DNA of 40,087 bases from assembly GCF_000817785.2 (NCBI RefSeq), contig NZ_JTCM02000058.1, positions 1 through 40,087 on the forward strand. The letters run 5' to 3'. Positions 37,788-40,087 of this stretch are shown here, in pieces. This DNA is from Hassallia byssoidea VB512170. Lineage in GTDB: Bacteria; Cyanobacteriota; Cyanobacteriia; Cyanobacteriales; Nostocaceae. Below the pieces are notes generated by a model. The model was not told the DNA's origin and ran no database searches. It saw only the letters and a program-made list of their open reading frames with translations. The translations under genes were made by a program, and so were the position numbers. Each line of letters begins with the position of its first letter. Position 1 is the first letter of the stretch.

Positions 37788-37821
37788 GCCCTTAACCTCA
37801 CTTTCAAGCGGAGTTAAGGGC
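37788..37821. other. Hairpin near the end of the secreted-protein gene
   Basis: GCCCTTAAC (37788-37796) and GTTAAGGGC (37813-37821) form a perfect 9-bp stem with a 16-nt loop, downstream of the minus-strand gene ending at 37852. There is no clear T-run, so it is a possible terminator only. Confidence 0.5.
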
Positions 37822-37851
37822 AATACGTTGAGTTAACTGAAAATTGCTGTG

Positions 37852-38322
37852 TTATCTTTGTGTACTAGCTGCGGGTTTATTTCGCTGCTGGTAAAAGCCA
37901 ACAACTTTTTGCACGTAAGCAGCTGTAAAACCACTGTTGCAGCCTGTATAGTTGCCAGTCATCCACCAACAGGCAACACCACGCACAGCTGCCGTTTCGT
38001 TGTTCTTAGTTGCGGCAAACTGCTTGTTTAACTCCCGACGGGTGATGCAACTTACAATTTGACGTGCAGTTGCAGGGCTGTTTTCAAACTCCGCTGGTGT
38101 GAGTTCCTTTTTTAAGCATGTTCTTGACCAACCTTTGAGGGTTTCTGGTTTGACTTGCCATTCGCTATAAAGTCCATCATTGGCAGAACCGGTTTTCGGT
38201 GCAGCTTGTCGCAATGCTTCTACCATCGCCGTTATTTGGGCATCAGATACTGCCTGTTGTGCTTGTGCTGGCAATGATAACAGTCCCAAACTGATGATAA
38301 CTCCAGTGAGTAGCGATCGCAT
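37852..38322 (-). CDS. Secreted protein of unknown function
   Basis: A 156-residue protein with a signal peptide (MRSLLTGVIISLGLLSLPAQ, cleavage after AQA). The mature part has conserved-looking segments: SDAQITAMVEALRQAAPKTG, GLYSEWQVKPETLKGWSRTC, ARQIVSCITRREL and RGVACWWMTGNYTGC. Four Cys residues could form two disulphides. I do not recognise the family; proteins of this type occur in cyanobacteria only, as far as I recall. The ATG at 38322 has AGGAGG 6 nt upstream, better than the ATG at 38337, which overlaps that site. Confidence 0.82.
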   Translation of the reverse strand: MRSLLTGVIISLGLLSLPAQAQQAVSDAQITAMVEALRQAAPKTGSANDGLYSEWQVKPETLKGWSRTCLKKELTPAEFENSPATARQIVSCITRRELNKQFAATKNNETAAVRGVACWWMTGNYTGCNSGFTAAYVQKVVGFYQQRNKPAASTQR

Positions 38323-38569
38323 GAATTTCCTCCTCATTACCTTAAACTTACTTCAGACCCTAGTTTACTGTGGTTATTGTATGCGTGCTTTAAAAAGCTT
38401 CTTCCTTCCCGGTATAACTTGGGAATCCTACTAAGCATAGGTTTTTGCCCATGCATTACTTTTTTCTATCGTTTTCAAAAATAATAACATTTGCTTGAAA
38501 TTTTCAAGCCGCGTACATTGAAATTAAAGAGGTTAAAGACAAATCCAAATAAACATCTCTAGGTGTAAC

Positions 38570-39217
38570 ATGAATCCAACAAAAAACGTATTATCAAACA
38601 GTGTTGATGCAAAAGCAAATCAAAAGCGATCGCTAGAAAAAACCTCGACTGAAAAATCAACTCTTGGGCAGCGACTTGCCGATTCAATGGCAGCGGAAGT
38701 GGGTTCTTGGAGATTTCTTATCAGCCAAAGTGCGGTGTTAGCGGGGTGGGTTGGTTTGAACATGATGCCCGGAGTTCCCCATTGGGATCAGTCACCTTTC
38801 ATGATGCTCAACTTAGTATTTTCATTTGCCTCAGCTTATACAGCGCCAATCGTTTTGATGAGTCAAAACCGGCAGTCTGATATTGACCGCAAGAATGACA
38901 AACTTGACCATCAAGTGAATTTAAGAGCGGGACAAAATATTGAACTGCTTCATGAAAAATTGGATAACTTGCATTCTGAACAGCTAAAAGAACTGACTCA
39001 AATTGTTAAACAGCAACAGCAAATTATCAATGAGCTTAAAGTAACTTTAGTCTCTAAATCAGACGATACTAAAGAAGTTAAAATGAATGTAGTGCCAGGA
39101 CTGAATGTGCAACTTAACGGCAAATTCTCCAAAGAAAGTTCTAGTAACAAACCCTTCACTCTAGAGCAAGCGATTGGAGACAATGCTAAAGTTGTCGAAA
39201 AGCTAACTCATCGGTAA
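38570..39217 (+). CDS. DUF1003 family membrane protein
   Basis: A 215-residue protein. A hydrophilic N-terminus (1-35) is followed by the DUF1003 signature: LADSMAAEVGSWRFLISQ with a TM helix, then WDQSPFMMLNLVFSFASAY with a second TM helix, then MSQNRQSDIDR. The C-terminal 110 residues are largely helical, probably coiled coil (LLHEKLDNLHSEQLKELTQI, then VKQQQQIINELKV). The family is widespread and its function unproven. AGGTG lies 6 nt before the ATG. Stand-alone gene. Confidence 0.9.
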   Translation: MNPTKNVLSNSVDAKANQKRSLEKTSTEKSTLGQRLADSMAAEVGSWRFLISQSAVLAGWVGLNMMPGVPHWDQSPFMMLNLVFSFASAYTAPIVLMSQNRQSDIDRKNDKLDHQVNLRAGQNIELLHEKLDNLHSEQLKELTQIVKQQQQIINELKVTLVSKSDDTKEVKMNVVPGLNVQLNGKFSKESSSNKPFTLEQAIGDNAKVVEKLTHR

Positions 39218-39243
39218 TAAGAAATAAAAATCTCAATTTCCAC

Positions 39244-39780
39244 TCATCGACGGTGAAATTCAACTACCTTTTCGAGAATTCTCACATCGTAGCTGTCAAA
39301 AAAATCGTGACCTAATAATCCAATGCCGGCTTTTGGAGCGATCGCTACCTCAACATTATTAACGATAGCTCCACCAACTGCAATAGACTTAACCTGACTT
39401 GTAAGGAATTGTACCCTGCTACCATCAGCAATTTCTGCTTGCATTGTACCTGTAGCTTCAAGTTTAAGGTCACTTGCCATTCCCTGAGTGATGACGGTAC
39501 CGCTAGCACCTGTATCTAAAATCATCTCAAAGGTTTTGTTACCATTAAACATTACCTCAATCACAGGGGTTTTCCCCAAACGGCGTTTAATCGGAATCCG
39601 AAAAACTCCATTATCAGATGCTGTAACACCGCAGAGGCTACCCAAACTAACCGTTTTACCCGAAGAAGTCACCATAAAACAGCCTCCTGGATCTTCAGCC
39701 ATTGTCCGACGCGGAAATACCAAAAACATCAGCGTAGGAATAACCGTCATCAAACCTAGCCGACTCCAAGCATTTTTCAT
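39244..39780 (-). CDS. Retropepsin-like aspartic protease
   Basis: A 178-residue protein with a hydrophobic N-terminus (LGLMTVIPTLMFLVF), probably a signal or anchor. The catalytic motif is MILDTGASGTVI, with Asp89, and the downstream part IGLLGHDFFDSYDVRI matches the second conserved segment of clan AA single-domain proteases, which act as dimers. Located in the periplasm by inference. It is convergent with the DUF1003 gene, 26 nt apart. ATG at 39780. Confidence 0.88.
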   Translation of the reverse strand: MKNAWSRLGLMTVIPTLMFLVFPRRTMAEDPGGCFMVTSSGKTVSLGSLCGVTASDNGVFRIPIKRRLGKTPVIEVMFNGNKTFEMILDTGASGTVITQGMASDLKLEATGTMQAEIADGSRVQFLTSQVKSIAVGGAIVNNVEVAIAPKAGIGLLGHDFFDSYDVRILEKVVEFHRR

Positions 39781-40012
39781 ATAATATCGCTCTTGTGCCT
39801 TGTTGAAATTTATATATTATTAGATTGCCCAAATTGACCCGAAAAATCTAAAAGTATCCAGCAGTTTGCATTTATTATGGATTAGTATCACGCAAAGGCG
39901 CAGAGGCGCAAAGAGTAAGACTTTGCGATACTGGATTTTATATTTTTTTCAGATAACTATACAATTTTGTTATTAACTAATATCATGTCTGCTTAATTAC
40001 CGACAAATCCTG

Positions 40013-40087
40013 GAAAACCCCACCCCGCTTTTGGCTACGCCAAAGTTCCCCTCCCCGCAAGCGGGGAGGGGTTAGGGGTGGGGTTCT
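40013..40087. repeat. Dispersed palindromic G/C-run repeat, copy 2 (window end)
   Basis: AAAACCCCACCCCGC, then a GGCTACGCC hairpin, then CTCCCCGCAAGCGGGGAG, ending GGGGTTAGGGGTGGGGTTCT. Its outer parts AACCCCACCCC and GGGGTGGGGTT are inverted. Same family as 25-98. The element may continue beyond the window. Confidence 0.75.

Overview
The window looks like a chromosomal piece of a filamentous, probably heterocyst-forming cyanobacterium (Nostocales; Calothrix, Tolypothrix, Scytonema or Nostoc-like). The evidence is many copies of the HIP1 octamer GCGATCGC, short tandem heptanucleotide repeats (CCCCATT, TTAGTTG, TAACTCC types) in most gene gaps, and families typical of the group: DUF1822, lmo0937-like, caspase/STAND/WD40 giants, a fused TrpEG and a cyanobacterial GrrM-like radical SAM enzyme. 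No tRNA, rRNA or CRISPR array was seen.

Layout. (1) 7-691: a Phd-type antitoxin and a PIN-domain toxin whose C-terminus is overwritten by a dispersed repeat; the same repeat family closes the window at 40013-40087. (2) 1240-10269: a one-strand aromatic/tryptophan operon, trpEG-trpC-MDR oxidoreductase-trpA-trpB-trpD-aroF. This is every step of the Trp branch except phosphoribosylanthranilate isomerase, plus the first shikimate step. Primary trp genes of cyanobacteria are usually scattered; clustered sets of this order are known beside scytonemin and hapalindole-type gene clusters, so I infer a supply operon for an indole product. (3) 10739-13779: two Asn/Gly/Ser-rich repeat proteins, the larger with 13 NPFASGE-type heptads and eight IGNGNW-type turns. 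(4) 17038-14117 (minus): a RiPP-like operon of a small leader-bearing protein, a radical SAM/SPASM-like maturase and a 2-oxoglutarate/Fe(II)-oxygenase-like protein, with a terminator-like hairpin after the first gene. (5) 17249-35029: two paralogous giant proteins (caspase - degenerate caspase - STAND NTPase - TM - 14 WD40 blades). One is convergent with a small sigma-like gene, the other divergent from a sigma-like gene followed by DUF1822. Between them lie small genes (lmo0937-like, VOC, ChaB), a TnpB-less IS605-type relic and two RIGE/PPxP repeat proteins. (6) 35155-39780: housekeeping and envelope genes (DUF4870, Gfo/Idh/MocA oxidoreductase, SH3b protein, secreted protein, DUF1003, retropepsin-like protease).

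How it fits together. Region 2 would make indole-3-glycerol phosphate and tryptophan from chorismate. Regions 3 and 4 look like surface or secreted peptide production, the most likely under-described system here. Region 5 looks like a signal-sensing, regulated-death or conflict module of multicellular bacteria. A recurring oddity is that G-rich/C-rich inverted repeats sit not only between genes but also in frame inside trpD and inside both caspase giants.
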